NCBI RefSeq assembly: GCF_900188065.1
Contig: NZ_FZNQ01000003.1
Coordinates: 186,001-250,000 of the forward strand
Reading direction: 5' to 3'
DNA: 64,000 bases
Source: Halorubrum vacuolatum
GTDB lineage: Archaea > Halobacteriota > Halobacteria > Halobacteriales > Haloferacaceae
Under the pieces are notes generated by a model that saw only the letters and a program-made list of their open reading frames with translations, did no database searches and was not told where the DNA came from. A program made the translations under genes and the position numbers. Positions 8,958-17,903 of the stretch are shown in pieces (within the stretch, counting starts at the first letter, position 1; the number at the start of each line of letters is the position of its first letter).

Positions 8958-9641
8958 ATGGGCACGCCGCTTTCACCCCGGGACGTACAGGTCGAGGAGG
9001 TCCTCGATCGGCTGTATGAGGAGTACCCCGACTCGACCATCTCGCTTCGCTACTCGAACCGGCTGGAGCTTCTGATCGCGGTGATCCTCTCGGCACAGTG
9101 TACCGATGAGCGGGTCAACACGGTGTGTGCGGACCTCTTCGAGACCTACCGTACGCCCGAGGAGTATGCGAACGCGCCACAGGAGGAGCTCGCGGAGGCC
9201 ATCAGCTCGATCACCTACTACAACAACAAAGCGAAGTACATCCGATCGGCCTGTGCGGATATCGCGGAGAAACACGACGGCGAGGTGCCCGATACGATGT
9301 CCGAACTCACCGACCTCGCCGGCGTCGGCCGCAAGACCGCGAACGTCGTCCTCCAGCACGGCCACGACATCGTGGAGGGAATCGTCGTCGACACCCACGT
9401 CCAGCGGATCTCCCGCCGACTGGGTATCACCGAGGAGGAACGGCCGGGGACGATCGAACGCGACCTTCTCGGGATCGTCCCCGAGGAGCACTGGCAGCAG
9501 TTCACGCACCTCTTCATCGATCACGGTCGCGCGACGTGTACCGCGATCAACCCCGACTGTGCGGACTGCGTGCTCGCGGATATCTGTCCCTCGGAGAAGG
9601 GCGACTCGACGGTCGATCTCGCGAGCGGGGACACCTGGTAA
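8958..9641 (+). CDS. nth: Endonuclease III
   Basis: Nth is a DNA glycosylase/AP lyase of base excision repair that removes oxidised pyrimidines. The 227-residue protein has the helix-hairpin-helix LAGVGRKTANVVL with its catalytic Lys (in GRKTAN), the catalytic Asp in GIVVDTHVQRISRRLG, and a C-terminal [4Fe-4S] loop with the spacing C-x6-C-x2-C-x5-C (CTAINPDCADCVLADIC). ATG 8958 gives the normal length. It stands alone behind the 15-base repeat array. Confidence 0.96.
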   Translation: MGTPLSPRDVQVEEVLDRLYEEYPDSTISLRYSNRLELLIAVILSAQCTDERVNTVCADLFETYRTPEEYANAPQEELAEAISSITYYNNKAKYIRSACADIAEKHDGEVPDTMSELTDLAGVGRKTANVVLQHGHDIVEGIVVDTHVQRISRRLGITEEERPGTIERDLLGIVPEEHWQQFTHLFIDHGRATCTAINPDCADCVLADICPSEKGDSTVDLASGDTW

Positions 9642-9668
9642 GGCTCGGTCCTCCGCTGCGGACCCGTC

Positions 9669-10643
9669 CTACAGCCAGCCGGCGTCGGGATCGACACGAC
9701 CGGCCGGCACTTCGCCGTTCAACACCGCCGCCACGTCGTCGGCGGCACGGGTGTTCACCTCCTCGTAGGCGTCCTCGCTGTACCACGCGGCGTGTGGCGT
9801 GATCACGGTGTCGGGTCGTCCGACGAGCGGGTCGTCCTCGGGCGGCTCCTCGGCGAGCACGTCGAGGCCGGCCGCCTTGATCGTGTCCGTCTCCAGCGCC
9901 GAGAGCAGGGCATCCGCGTCGACCACCGGTCCGCGACCCACGTTGACGAGCACGGAGTCGGATGAGAGCTTCGAGAGGGCGTCCGCATCGACCATCCCAC
10001 GCGTCGACTCGGTGAGGGGTGCGTAGACGGCGACGTGGTCGGCCCGATCGAACAGTTCGTCGACCCCGACGGGCTCCACGTCGCGGTCGGTCATCACCTC
10101 GGGCTCCACGTACGGATCGTGCGCGACGAGTTCCGCGCCGAACCCGGCGAGCCGGTCGGCGGCGAGCCGGGCGATCGGTCCGAACGAAAGGAGTCCCACG
10201 GTCGCGCCCTTGAGTCTCCGGACCGGTCGGCCCACCTCCCACGACCAACCACCGTCCGCGACGTCGGCGTCGTACGGCTTCACGGACCGCAGGCAGTCGA
10301 GCAGCAGCGCGACCGAGTGGGTCGCCACCTCGTTCGTGCAGTAGTCCGGAACCCGGGTGACGGTCACGCCGTTCGCGGCGGCGGCCGCGACGTCGATGTT
10401 GTCGACGCCCACCGCCGATCGGGCGATCACTTGGAGGTCGAGCGCCTCGATCGCGTTCGCGTCGACGGCGGTGTTGATGTCGGTGACGAGCGCGGCAGCC
10501 CCCGTCGCGGCCTCGATCACCTCGTCGGTCGAATCCATGTCGGCGACGACCACCTCGACGGGACCGTCGACGCGCTCGGCGAGCCGACGGCGGTAGATCT
10601 CCGGGTCTATCATCGGGAACTCCGACAGCACGACGCGAGTCAT
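9669..10643 (-). CDS. D-isomer 2-hydroxyacid dehydrogenase (CtBP/phosphoglycerate dehydrogenase-like)
   Basis: This is an NAD-dependent dehydrogenase of the 2-hydroxyacid family. The 324-residue protein shows the nucleotide-binding segment GATVGLLSFGPIARLAADRL, the catalytic Arg in NVGRGPVVD, the Glu in LAEEPPEDD, and the His in TPHAAWYSE. The Trp after the His (HAAWYS) and the overall length match the C-terminal-binding-protein subgroup of haloarchaea. There is no ACT domain, so it is probably not the main SerA. ATG 10643 follows an AT-rich element by about 25 bases and fits the usual N-terminus (MTRVVLSEFPMIDPE). The substrate is unknown. Confidence 0.85.
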   Translation of the reverse strand: MTRVVLSEFPMIDPEIYRRRLAERVDGPVEVVVADMDSTDEVIEAATGAAALVTDINTAVDANAIEALDLQVIARSAVGVDNIDVAAAAANGVTVTRVPDYCTNEVATHSVALLLDCLRSVKPYDADVADGGWSWEVGRPVRRLKGATVGLLSFGPIARLAADRLAGFGAELVAHDPYVEPEVMTDRDVEPVGVDELFDRADHVAVYAPLTESTRGMVDADALSKLSSDSVLVNVGRGPVVDADALLSALETDTIKAAGLDVLAEEPPEDDPLVGRPDTVITPHAAWYSEDAYEEVNTRAADDVAAVLNGEVPAGRVDPDAGWL

Positions 10644-10791
10644 ATCCCCGGCTATGGGAAGGGCATACTTGAGTACCTTTGATACTCGGTTACGAAGCCG
10701 GAATATTTTATGATCGATCGCCCTTGTCCCGTCGAACCGTCGGTCGACGCCCTTCGACGCCTCTTTTTGCATGGCGGTAGTACCTTCAACC

Positions 10792-11100
10792 GTGAGCGAC
10801 GAGACCTCGAGTAAGCCCCCGATGCTCGTCCTCCTCGAGTCGTTGGGCTTCTATCGAAACGTTCGCATCGGCGCCGTCGCTGGCGTGCTGCTCGCGGCGC
10901 TGCTCTATGTCGTTCGGACCTTCGAGCTGCTCGGCCCGCTCGTCGAAACACGCGAGTATCCCTTGCTCGGCCCGGAGGCATGGTTTCTCCTCCTGGCGTT
11001 CGTGTTGGCGGCGACGTTCGCGCTGCTCGTGGCGTCCGCACTCACGATCGTCGAAGCGATCCGCGGCGCGAGAAAGGTCTCGGCGGAGGACGTCCGCTAA
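10792..11100 (+). CDS. Small two-helix membrane protein, function unknown
   Basis: The 102-residue protein has two hydrophobic segments (VRIGAVAGVLLAALLYVV and WFLLLAFVLAATFALLVASAL) joined by a loop, and ends in a charged cytoplasmic tail (RGARKVSAEDVR). GTG 10792 was chosen because a T-rich TATA-like element lies about 25 bases upstream; an upstream ATG at 10771 would add seven residues. It diverges from the 2-hydroxyacid dehydrogenase gene. I do not know its role. Confidence 0.68.
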   Translation: MSDETSSKPPMLVLLESLGFYRNVRIGAVAGVLLAALLYVVRTFELLGPLVETREYPLLGPEAWFLLLAFVLAATFALLVASALTIVEAIRGARKVSAEDVR

Positions 11101-11219
11101 CCGAGGCGACACCGATGGCGGCCGATCCGCTGACGCCGCTGGCGACACGAGAACCGTGATCGAGTCCGTTTCATCTCATCACGCGGCGATCCCTCCACAA
11201 AACAGGGGCACGTTTGCGG

Positions 11220-11501
11220 TCAGTCGGCCGTACAGGACGGCTCACATTCGTCGCCGGTGAACTCCTGGGCGGGTTCGGTGAGCCGATAGAGATTCTGTCG
11301 AGCGTCGGCGAAGTAGACGTCCTCGTCGACGATGCCGATCCCCTCCAGCCGTTCGAGCGCGTACCGAACGGTCCGTGCGGACAGCATCGACTCCTGAACG
11401 ATCCCCTTCTGTGTCAGTGGGCCGTTGTATTCGAGCACTTTAAATACGAGTTTGGCGCTCGGTGGGAGGTCGTCGAGACGCTCCGTTTGGGTTCCAGCCA
11501 T
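11220..11501 (-). CDS. Winged helix-turn-helix DNA-binding protein
   Basis: The 93-residue protein is a compact winged helix: LPPSAKLVFKVLEYNGPLTQKGIVQESMLSARTVRYALERLEGIGIVDEDVYFADARQNLYRL. The recognition helix is SARTVRYALERL, and the wing reads VYFADARQNLYRL. This is a MarR/ArsR-like arrangement. The tail CEPSC (two Cys three apart) could bind metal or form a disulphide. ATG 11501 lies about 30 bases after a CATTTATCA element (11528-11536, minus strand), consistent with a leaderless transcript. It is monocistronic; the target is unknown. Confidence 0.8.
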   Translation of the reverse strand: MAGTQTERLDDLPPSAKLVFKVLEYNGPLTQKGIVQESMLSARTVRYALERLEGIGIVDEDVYFADARQNLYRLTEPAQEFTGDECEPSCTAD

Positions 11502-11787
11502 CGGTGTGAACCGAACGCACACACGGTGATAAATGTTGATGCGGGACGGCGGATTTTCGCCGACATAGGGGCAACATGATCCGCTTCCTCGGGCAGAAAG
11601 CGGACTATATTGCCGGATGGCGGCCGATAAACTGACCAGTCAGTCAGCCGTGGCGCTCGCGCGCGGATCGATCAACTACGGTCGTCCGTGGTCACTTCCC
11701 CCACCATGGATCGGCTCCTTGCGACCGTTCGACCCGCTCCACCCCCGGAACGAACGCCTTTTTACGGGGGGTTACACACTCCTACGT

Positions 11788-12090
11788 ATGAGCGATGATC
11801 CGAGGATAACCGGCCATACCCGGAGCGTGGTCGTCACCACGATCTGCTGTCTCGCGGGGATCGCCGCGGGCGTGGTGTCGGCGCTCTACGTCGGGACGGA
11901 CCCGGCCGACGCCGGTTCGACGATAGCCGTCCTCATCATGGGCGTTTTCGTCATCGTCCAGTACCCCTTATATACCGTTATCGGCGTCGGCGACTTCGGG
12001 ATCAAGGACAACCTCTACGTCACCTTCATGACGTTCACGCTGTGGTTCATCAGCTACACGATCCTTTTGACCTCCGCGGTGACGATATAA
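11788..12090 (+). CDS. EMC6-like small membrane protein
   Basis: The 100-residue protein has three predicted membrane helices (VVVTTICCLAGIAAGVVSALYV, TIAVLIMGVFVIVQYPLYTVI and LYVTFMTFTLWFISYTILLTS). I recall haloarchaeal proteins of this type, next to the Rli gene, being named EMC6-like, that is, related to subunit 6 of the eukaryotic ER membrane complex that inserts membrane proteins. The identity is from memory. Its stop codon abuts the ATG of the ABCE1 gene with no gap, so the two are surely co-transcribed and probably translationally coupled. Confidence 0.75.
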   Translation: MSDDPRITGHTRSVVVTTICCLAGIAAGVVSALYVGTDPADAGSTIAVLIMGVFVIVQYPLYTVIGVGDFGIKDNLYVTFMTFTLWFISYTILLTSAVTI

Positions 12091-13914
12091 ATGGCCGACG
12101 ACAGCATCGCCGTCGTCGATCTGGATCGTTGTCAGCCGGATCGATGCAACTACGAGTGTGCCAACTACTGCCCGCCGAACCGGACCGGCAAGGAGTGCAT
12201 CACGCAACGCGGTCCCGATGCCGTCGAGGGCGGCCCCGATCAGATCCGGATCTCCGAGGAGATCTGTCTCGGCGAGACCTGCGGGATCTGCGTCGAGAAG
12301 TGTCCCTTCGACGCCATCGAGATCATCAACCTCCCCTCCGAGTTGGAGGAGGATCCCGTCCACCGCTACGGCGAGAACGCCTTCGCGCTGTACGGGCTTC
12401 CGGTGCCGGAACCCGGCACCGTCACCGGGATCCTCGGGCCGAACGGGATCGGGAAGTCAACTGCGGTCCACGCGCTCGCCGGCGAGCGGGTTCCGAACCT
12501 CGGCGCTCACGAGATCGACGATCCGGGCTGGGAGCCGGTCCTCGATCGATTCCGTGGCACCGGCCTCCAGACCTACCTCGAAGCGCTTCAGGCCGGCGAC
12601 GTCACCGTCGCCCGCAAGCCGCAGTACGTCGATCAGATCCCGAAGCAGTTCGACGGCAACACCCGCGATCTCCTCGAACGGACCGACGAGCGCGGCGTCC
12701 TCGACGACCTCATCGACCGCCTGAACATCCGGCCGGTGATGGATCAGGAGATCGGCTCCATCTCCGGCGGGGAGCTGCAGCGGGTCGCCATCGCGGCGTG
12801 TCTCGCCCGGGACGCCGACTTCTATTTCCTCGACGAGATCACCCCGTACCTCGACATCGGCCAGCGGATGGTCGCCGCCCGACTCATCCAGGAGCTCGCG
12901 ACCGACGAGGGGACCGAACGGTCGATGCTCGTCGTCGAACACGACCTCGCGATCCTCGATCTGCTCACCGACGTTCTCCACGTCGCCTACGGCGAGCCCG
13001 GGGCGTACGGGGTCATCACGGATCCGAAGTCCGTCCGTGGCGGGATCAACGAGTACCTGAAGGGTTACCTCGACAACGAGAACATGCGGATCCGGCCGAG
13101 CGCGATCACCTTCGAGGAGCACGCCCCCCGCGTCACCACGAAGGGGAGCCCGCTCGTGGCGTACCCCGAACTCTCGAAGTCCTACGGCGACGGGGAGTTC
13201 GAACTCGACGTCGAGGGGGGAACGATCTACGAGTCGGAGGTCCTCGGGATCGTCGGCCCGAACGGGATCGGGAAGTCGACGCTCGCGCGGATCTTCGCGG
13301 GCTCGCTCGAACCCGACACCGGCTCGGTCGATTTCGACCTCGATATCGCGTATAAACCGCAGTACATCGAGATCGACCAGCCGATGCGCGTCGATGTCTT
13401 TCTGTCCTCCATCACCGACCGGTTCGGCTCCTCCTACTGGAACACGGAGATCGCTCAACCCCTCCAGCTCGAACGGATCATGGAGCGGGACCTCACCGAC
13501 CTTTCGGGTGGCGAGCGCCAGCGGGTCGCCATCGCGGCGTGTCTCTCGAAGGACGCCGACCTCTACCTGCTCGACGAGCCCTCCGCACACCTCGACGTCG
13601 AACAGCGGGTTCGCGCGACGACGGCGATCCGCCGCTACGCGGAGAACCACGACGCGACGGTGCTCGTCATCGACCACGACATCTACATGATCGACCTCCT
13701 TGCGGACCGGCTGATGGTCTTTGACGGTGAACCCGCCGTCAGCGGGCACGCCTCCGCCCCACAGGAGATGCGCGCGGGGATGAACGACTTCCTCGCGGAT
13801 CTCGACATCACCTTCCGTCGCGACGAGCGGACCGGTCGCCCGCGGATCAACAAACCCGGTTCACAGAAGGACGCCCAACAGAAGCGCGAAGGCGAGTACT
13901 ACTACTCGGCGTGA
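12091..13914 (+). CDS. Ribosome recycling ATPase ABCE1/Rli1
   Basis: ABCE1 splits 70S/80S-type ribosomes after termination together with aRF1/Pelota. The 607-residue protein has the N-terminal iron-sulphur domain with two [4Fe-4S] sets (CQPDRCNYECANYCP and CLGETCGICVEKCP). Two ATPase cassettes follow. Each has a Walker A (GPNGIGKST), a signature (ISGGELQRVAIAACLARDAD and LSGGERQRVAIAACLSKDAD) and a Walker B ending in Asp-Glu (FLDEI; LLDEPSAHLD). The hinge and C-terminal region are complete. It directly follows the EMC6-like gene. Confidence 0.97.
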   Translation: MADDSIAVVDLDRCQPDRCNYECANYCPPNRTGKECITQRGPDAVEGGPDQIRISEEICLGETCGICVEKCPFDAIEIINLPSELEEDPVHRYGENAFALYGLPVPEPGTVTGILGPNGIGKSTAVHALAGERVPNLGAHEIDDPGWEPVLDRFRGTGLQTYLEALQAGDVTVARKPQYVDQIPKQFDGNTRDLLERTDERGVLDDLIDRLNIRPVMDQEIGSISGGELQRVAIAACLARDADFYFLDEITPYLDIGQRMVAARLIQELATDEGTERSMLVVEHDLAILDLLTDVLHVAYGEPGAYGVITDPKSVRGGINEYLKGYLDNENMRIRPSAITFEEHAPRVTTKGSPLVAYPELSKSYGDGEFELDVEGGTIYESEVLGIVGPNGIGKSTLARIFAGSLEPDTGSVDFDLDIAYKPQYIEIDQPMRVDVFLSSITDRFGSSYWNTEIAQPLQLERIMERDLTDLSGGERQRVAIAACLSKDADLYLLDEPSAHLDVEQRVRATTAIRRYAENHDATVLVIDHDIYMIDLLADRLMVFDGEPAVSGHASAPQEMRAGMNDFLADLDITFRRDERTGRPRINKPGSQKDAQQKREGEYYYSA

Positions 13915-13996
13915 GCCTGTTCATACCTCAGATTACGATCGATCGCGACCTGCATCTGTATTTTTAACCGTGATCGTTCCGTGCGGATCGGTAGCC

Positions 13997-15196
13997 GTGG
14001 TCAACAGAGACACCGTCCCCCTGACGGATCAGCAACGACTCGTCCGCGACTCGATCCGTGACATCTGCTCGGATTTCGATCGGGAGTACTGGCGCGAAAA
14101 GGACGAGGCGGGCGAATACCCACACGAGTTCGTCGACGAACTCGCTGCTCACGGATGGCTCGGAGTGCTCCTCCCGATGGAGTACGATGGCGCCGGTATG
14201 GGTACCGAAGAGGTCGTGGTGATCATGGAGGAGATCGCCGCCTCCGGCGGTGGCTTCAGCGCGGCACAGGCCGTCCACGGGGCCATTTATAACTCCGTTC
14301 CGCTGGTCACCTACGGGAGCGAGGAAATGAAAGCCGATCTCCTCCCGAAGGTCGCTCGCGGCGAGAAATCAATTCAGGCCTTCGGACTCACCGAGCCGAA
14401 CGCGGGCTCCGACTCGACGTCCATCGAGACCAGCGCTACTCACGAGGGCGACGAGTACGTGATCGACGGACAGAAGATTTGGATCTCGCGGGTCGACGCG
14501 AGCGACTATCTCGTGCTCGTCGCCCGGACCACGCCGAAATCCGAGGTCGAGAAACACACGTTGGGGATCACGATGTTCCTCATCGACTTGGAGGACGCCT
14601 ACGATCAGGGCGCCCTCGAGATCAGCCAGATCGACAAGACCGCGAGCGGCGCGGTCCACTCCTATGAGCTGTTCTTCGAGGGGCTGCGGGTCCCGGAGAC
14701 GGCCGTCATCGGCGAGGTGGGGAACGGCTTTTATCAGATGCTCGACGGACTCAACGAGGAGCGGTTGGCCATCGCCGCGGAGTGTATCGGGCTCGGCGAG
14801 GTAGCGGTCGAGACCGGCGTCGCGTACGCGAACGATCGCGAGGTGTTTGGCAGGGCGATCGGCTCAAACCAGGCGATCCAGCATCCGCTCGCGGAGGCGC
14901 ACGCCCGCGTGCAGGCCGCGAAAGGGATGGTCTATAACGCCGCCAGTCAAGTCGAGGAATCGAGCCGTCAGGAGATCGGTGCGTTAGCGAACATGGCGAA
15001 GTTCCTCGCGGCCGACGCGGCGTTCGCCGCCGCCGACGCGGCCGTCCAGACGCACGGCGGCTTCGGCGTCGCCCGCGAGTACGACGTCGAGCGCTACCTG
15101 CGGGAGGCGCGCCTCACCCGATTGGTCCCGATAACCCAGGAGCTTGCGTTAAACTACATCGGCGAACGCGTGCTCGATCTCCCCCGGTCGTACTAA
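13997..15196 (+). CDS. Acyl-CoA dehydrogenase
   Basis: This FAD enzyme family oxidises acyl-CoA to enoyl-CoA. The 399-residue protein contains the FAD/substrate segment GLTEPNAGSDSTSI at about residue 130, and EYDVERYLREARLTRLVPITQEL near the C-terminus, which carries a Glu/Asp-rich region where the catalytic Glu is often found. An alpha-helical N-terminus (LTDQQRLVRDSIRDI) is normal. GTG 13997 follows a TTTTTAACC element (about 13962-13970) by about 28 bases, supporting a leaderless start. The acyl substrate cannot be read from sequence, and no enoyl-CoA hydratase or ETF gene is adjacent. It converges on the copper ATPase with a 7-base gap. Confidence 0.9.
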   Translation: MVNRDTVPLTDQQRLVRDSIRDICSDFDREYWREKDEAGEYPHEFVDELAAHGWLGVLLPMEYDGAGMGTEEVVVIMEEIAASGGGFSAAQAVHGAIYNSVPLVTYGSEEMKADLLPKVARGEKSIQAFGLTEPNAGSDSTSIETSATHEGDEYVIDGQKIWISRVDASDYLVLVARTTPKSEVEKHTLGITMFLIDLEDAYDQGALEISQIDKTASGAVHSYELFFEGLRVPETAVIGEVGNGFYQMLDGLNEERLAIAAECIGLGEVAVETGVAYANDREVFGRAIGSNQAIQHPLAEAHARVQAAKGMVYNAASQVEESSRQEIGALANMAKFLAADAAFAAADAAVQTHGGFGVAREYDVERYLREARLTRLVPITQELALNYIGERVLDLPRSY

Positions 15197-15203
15197 CGAT
15201 CGC

Positions 15204-17840
15204 TTATAACAACTCCCGCGAGGAGTTCGTCACCACGAGCAGACTGGACAGCCCCATCGCGACGGCGGCGAAGAGGGGGTTTAACAGCCCCGTCACGGCG
15301 AGCGGGATGGCGATCGCGTTGTAACAGAACGCCCAGCCGATGTTCCCCTTCACGCGTCGGCCGGCCGCCCGCGACAGCTCGAAGACGGTCGCGATCGACC
15401 CGAGGTCGTCGTCGACGACGGCGACGTCCGCGGCGTCGGCGGCCATCGCCGTCCCCCCGCCGAGCGCGATCCCGAGGTCGGCGGCCGCGAGCGCGGGCGC
15501 GTCGTTCGTCCCGTCACCGACCATCACCGTCCGGCCGCGCCCTTTTAAGCGCTCCACCGTCTCGGCTTTCCCCTCCGGGGGGACACCCGCGAAGACCTCG
15601 CTCACGGCCTCGTGTTCGCGGAAAACCGTCGCCGCCCGCGCGTCGTCGCCGGTCAACACGACGACCTCGACCCCGGCGTCGGCGAGGTCGGTGAGCGTCT
15701 CCGCCCAGCCCTCGCGCAGTTCGTCGCCGACGACCACCACGCCCTCGGCGGCCCCGTCGCGGCCGAGCGCGACGGGGACCCGTCCGACGTCCCTCGCCTC
15801 GTCGACAGTGTCCCTGATCGCCTCCGGAACCGTCCAGCCCCGCTCCTCGAAGAGGTCGGGATGCCCGACGATCACCTCACGGCCGTCGACGACGCCGGAG
15901 ACGCCAAGCCGGTGATCGACGAACGATTCGACGCCGTCGGCGCCAGCGTCGGTTCCGTTCGGCATGTCTTCGGTGGCCTCCTCGGCGACCGCCGCACCGC
16001 CGTCCGGTCGGGTGTTCTCGCCGCCGTCCGCAAGCGCTTGCCCGTCGTCCGCGACCGCGGCGCTCGCTCCTCCCCCTGCGGCCGCGATCGCCTGCCCGAC
16101 GGGGTGTGCTGAACGCGCCTCTAAGGTCGCAGCGAGCGCGAGCAGGTCGTCGTCCACGTCGCGATCGATGAGCGTCATCTCGCCGGTCGTGAGCGTCCCG
16201 GTCTTGTCGAAGACGACCGTGTCGGCGTCGCGGATCCGCTCGAACACCGTGTCATCGAAGACGACGATGGATCGACGGAGCGCGTCGCGGACGCCCGAGG
16301 CGACCGCGAGCGGCGTCGCCAACCCGAGCGCACAGGGACAGGAGACGATGAGCACGGTGAGCGCGACGAGCATGGCCGTCCCGATACCGTTGCCGAGCGC
16401 GAGGTTGACCGCGGCGACGACGACTGCGAGGACGAGAACGAGCGGGACGAAGATCGTCGCCAACCGGTCGGCGAGCTTCTGGACGCCGTGATTGCCGCTC
16501 TGCAGGTCCCAGACCAGCTCCGCCACCCGGTCGAGACTGGAGGCGGCGTCGGGGCCGACCGCGACCGTCACCGCCCCGTCGGCGACGACGGAGCCGCCGA
16601 CGACCGTCGAACCGAGATCCTTCCGCACCGGCATCGACTCGCCAGTTACCACGGATTCGTCGACCGCGGCGGTCCCGTCGACGACCTCGCCGTCGACTGG
16701 AACGCGCTCGCCCGCCCGCACGAGGACGTGATCGCCCGGTCTGAGGTCGTCGAGCGCGACGGTTTCGGGCTCTTCAAGTCGCTCAACGCTGGCGGCTTCG
16801 GTGGCTTCGGCGGCCTCGGCGGCGCCCCCGGCTTCCCCGACCCCCGCGGCCCGCGCCACCCGCCGCGCCGTGTCTACCTGCACCGCGGTGAGATCGGAGA
16901 GCAGCTCCGTCGCGCGCCGCTTGATCGACGACTCATAATGGGTCCCGACCGTGACGATCACGATGATCGCGACGGTGACGTCGTAGTAGATGGAGGGGTT
17001 ATCCAGCAGGATCACCGCGAGCGTGCTGTAGAGGTACGCGCTCACCGCCGCGATGGCGACGAGGAGGTCCATGTTCGGCGAGCGTGTCTTGATACTGACG
17101 TACGCCCCCCGGAGGATCGGCTTGCCGGTGAACAGCAGGACGACGGTCGTGAGCACCCCGATGACGATGAAAAAGTAGTTCCCGCTCGCCGACGCCATCG
17201 CCTCGTTGAGGAACTCCAGCGTCCGCTCGTCATAGAACGGGAACGCGAAGTAGGTCGGGTAGATGATGACGATGTACTGTAACATCACCGCCATCCCGAC
17301 GAGGACGCCCGCCGCGAGCCGCGCGGTCGCCATGTTGTCCGCCTGTCGTCGCGAGAAGGCGTCATCGCGCGGATAGGCGGTGTAGCCGAGCCCGCTCACC
17401 GCCTCCGAGAGGTCCTCGGTGGTGACGGCGTCGGGGTCGTGATCGATCCGGACGGTGTCGGTAACGTAGCTCGCGCTCGCAGCGCTCACCCCGTCCGTTC
17501 GGGTCGCGACGGTCTCGATGAACGCCTCACAGGTCGCACAGTGCATCCCCTCGACCTCGAGGAACGTCGCCTCGTGGCCGGCGGGGACGTTTGGCTCGTC
17601 GTCGGCTTCCTCGGCCCGTCCGGATCGCTTGCGCTCTCGGACCGCCGTCGCGTCGACATCGGCGTCGCCGAGCGCCTCGTGGACGTCCCGACAGCCGACA
17701 CAGCAGAACCGATCGCCCGCGTCGTTGACGACGTCGACGCCGGCCACCGACAGCCCACAGAGCGTGCAACCGGGATCCGTTCCGGACCCCTCGGCGGCCC
17801 GCGGCCCGGTCGACGCGTCCGTCTCGGACATACCAGCCAT
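15204..17840 (-). CDS. Copper-transporting P1B-type ATPase with Cys-rich N-terminus
   Basis: This integral membrane pump exports or loads Cu(I). The 878-residue protein starts with a TRASH/YHS-like zinc-finger segment (CTLCGLSVAGVDVVNDAGDRFCCVGC, about residues 27-55). An HMA domain with GMHCATC (about 97-103) follows, then membrane helices, the actuator TGES motif (VVTGESMP), the ion-site CPC in SCPCALGLATP, DKTGT, the HP pair (ARSAHPVGQAI) and GDGTNDAPAL. An acidic Gly/Ala-rich insertion lies between HP and the nucleotide domain (about 600-650). The Cys-rich front end resembles CcoI-type pumps for oxidase copper loading. ATG 17840 or 17831 may be used. The gene follows a TauE-type gene by 63 bases. 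Confidence 0.94.
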   Translation of the reverse strand: MAGMSETDASTGPRAAEGSGTDPGCTLCGLSVAGVDVVNDAGDRFCCVGCRDVHEALGDADVDATAVRERKRSGRAEEADDEPNVPAGHEATFLEVEGMHCATCEAFIETVATRTDGVSAASASYVTDTVRIDHDPDAVTTEDLSEAVSGLGYTAYPRDDAFSRRQADNMATARLAAGVLVGMAVMLQYIVIIYPTYFAFPFYDERTLEFLNEAMASASGNYFFIVIGVLTTVVLLFTGKPILRGAYVSIKTRSPNMDLLVAIAAVSAYLYSTLAVILLDNPSIYYDVTVAIIVIVTVGTHYESSIKRRATELLSDLTAVQVDTARRVARAAGVGEAGGAAEAAEATEAASVERLEEPETVALDDLRPGDHVLVRAGERVPVDGEVVDGTAAVDESVVTGESMPVRKDLGSTVVGGSVVADGAVTVAVGPDAASSLDRVAELVWDLQSGNHGVQKLADRLATIFVPLVLVLAVVVAAVNLALGNGIGTAMLVALTVLIVSCPCALGLATPLAVASGVRDALRRSIVVFDDTVFERIRDADTVVFDKTGTLTTGEMTLIDRDVDDDLLALAATLEARSAHPVGQAIAAAGGGASAAVADDGQALADGGENTRPDGGAAVAEEATEDMPNGTDAGADGVESFVDHRLGVSGVVDGREVIVGHPDLFEERGWTVPEAIRDTVDEARDVGRVPVALGRDGAAEGVVVVGDELREGWAETLTDLADAGVEVVVLTGDDARAATVFREHEAVSEVFAGVPPEGKAETVERLKGRGRTVMVGDGTNDAPALAAADLGIALGGGTAMAADAADVAVVDDDLGSIATVFELSRAAGRRVKGNIGWAFCYNAIAIPLAVTGLLNPLFAAVAMGLSSLLVVTNSSRELL

Positions 17841-17903
17841 TGGGGCTGCTCGTTGATGAGTCGGTCGGTCGTGGGTGGCCTTCCCCGCTCGCTCCTCGGT
17901 CGT

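Noticed and set aside
11577-11636. A 19-codon ATG frame (starting MIRFLGQKAD) before the EMC6-like gene
   Set aside because: Too short and without promoter or homology that I can see; left as non-coding.
12457-13749. A 430-codon open frame on the minus strand opposite ABCE1
   Set aside because: It is a mirror of the GC-rich third positions of the real gene; its protein is a Val/Asp/Arg-rich string without domain marks.
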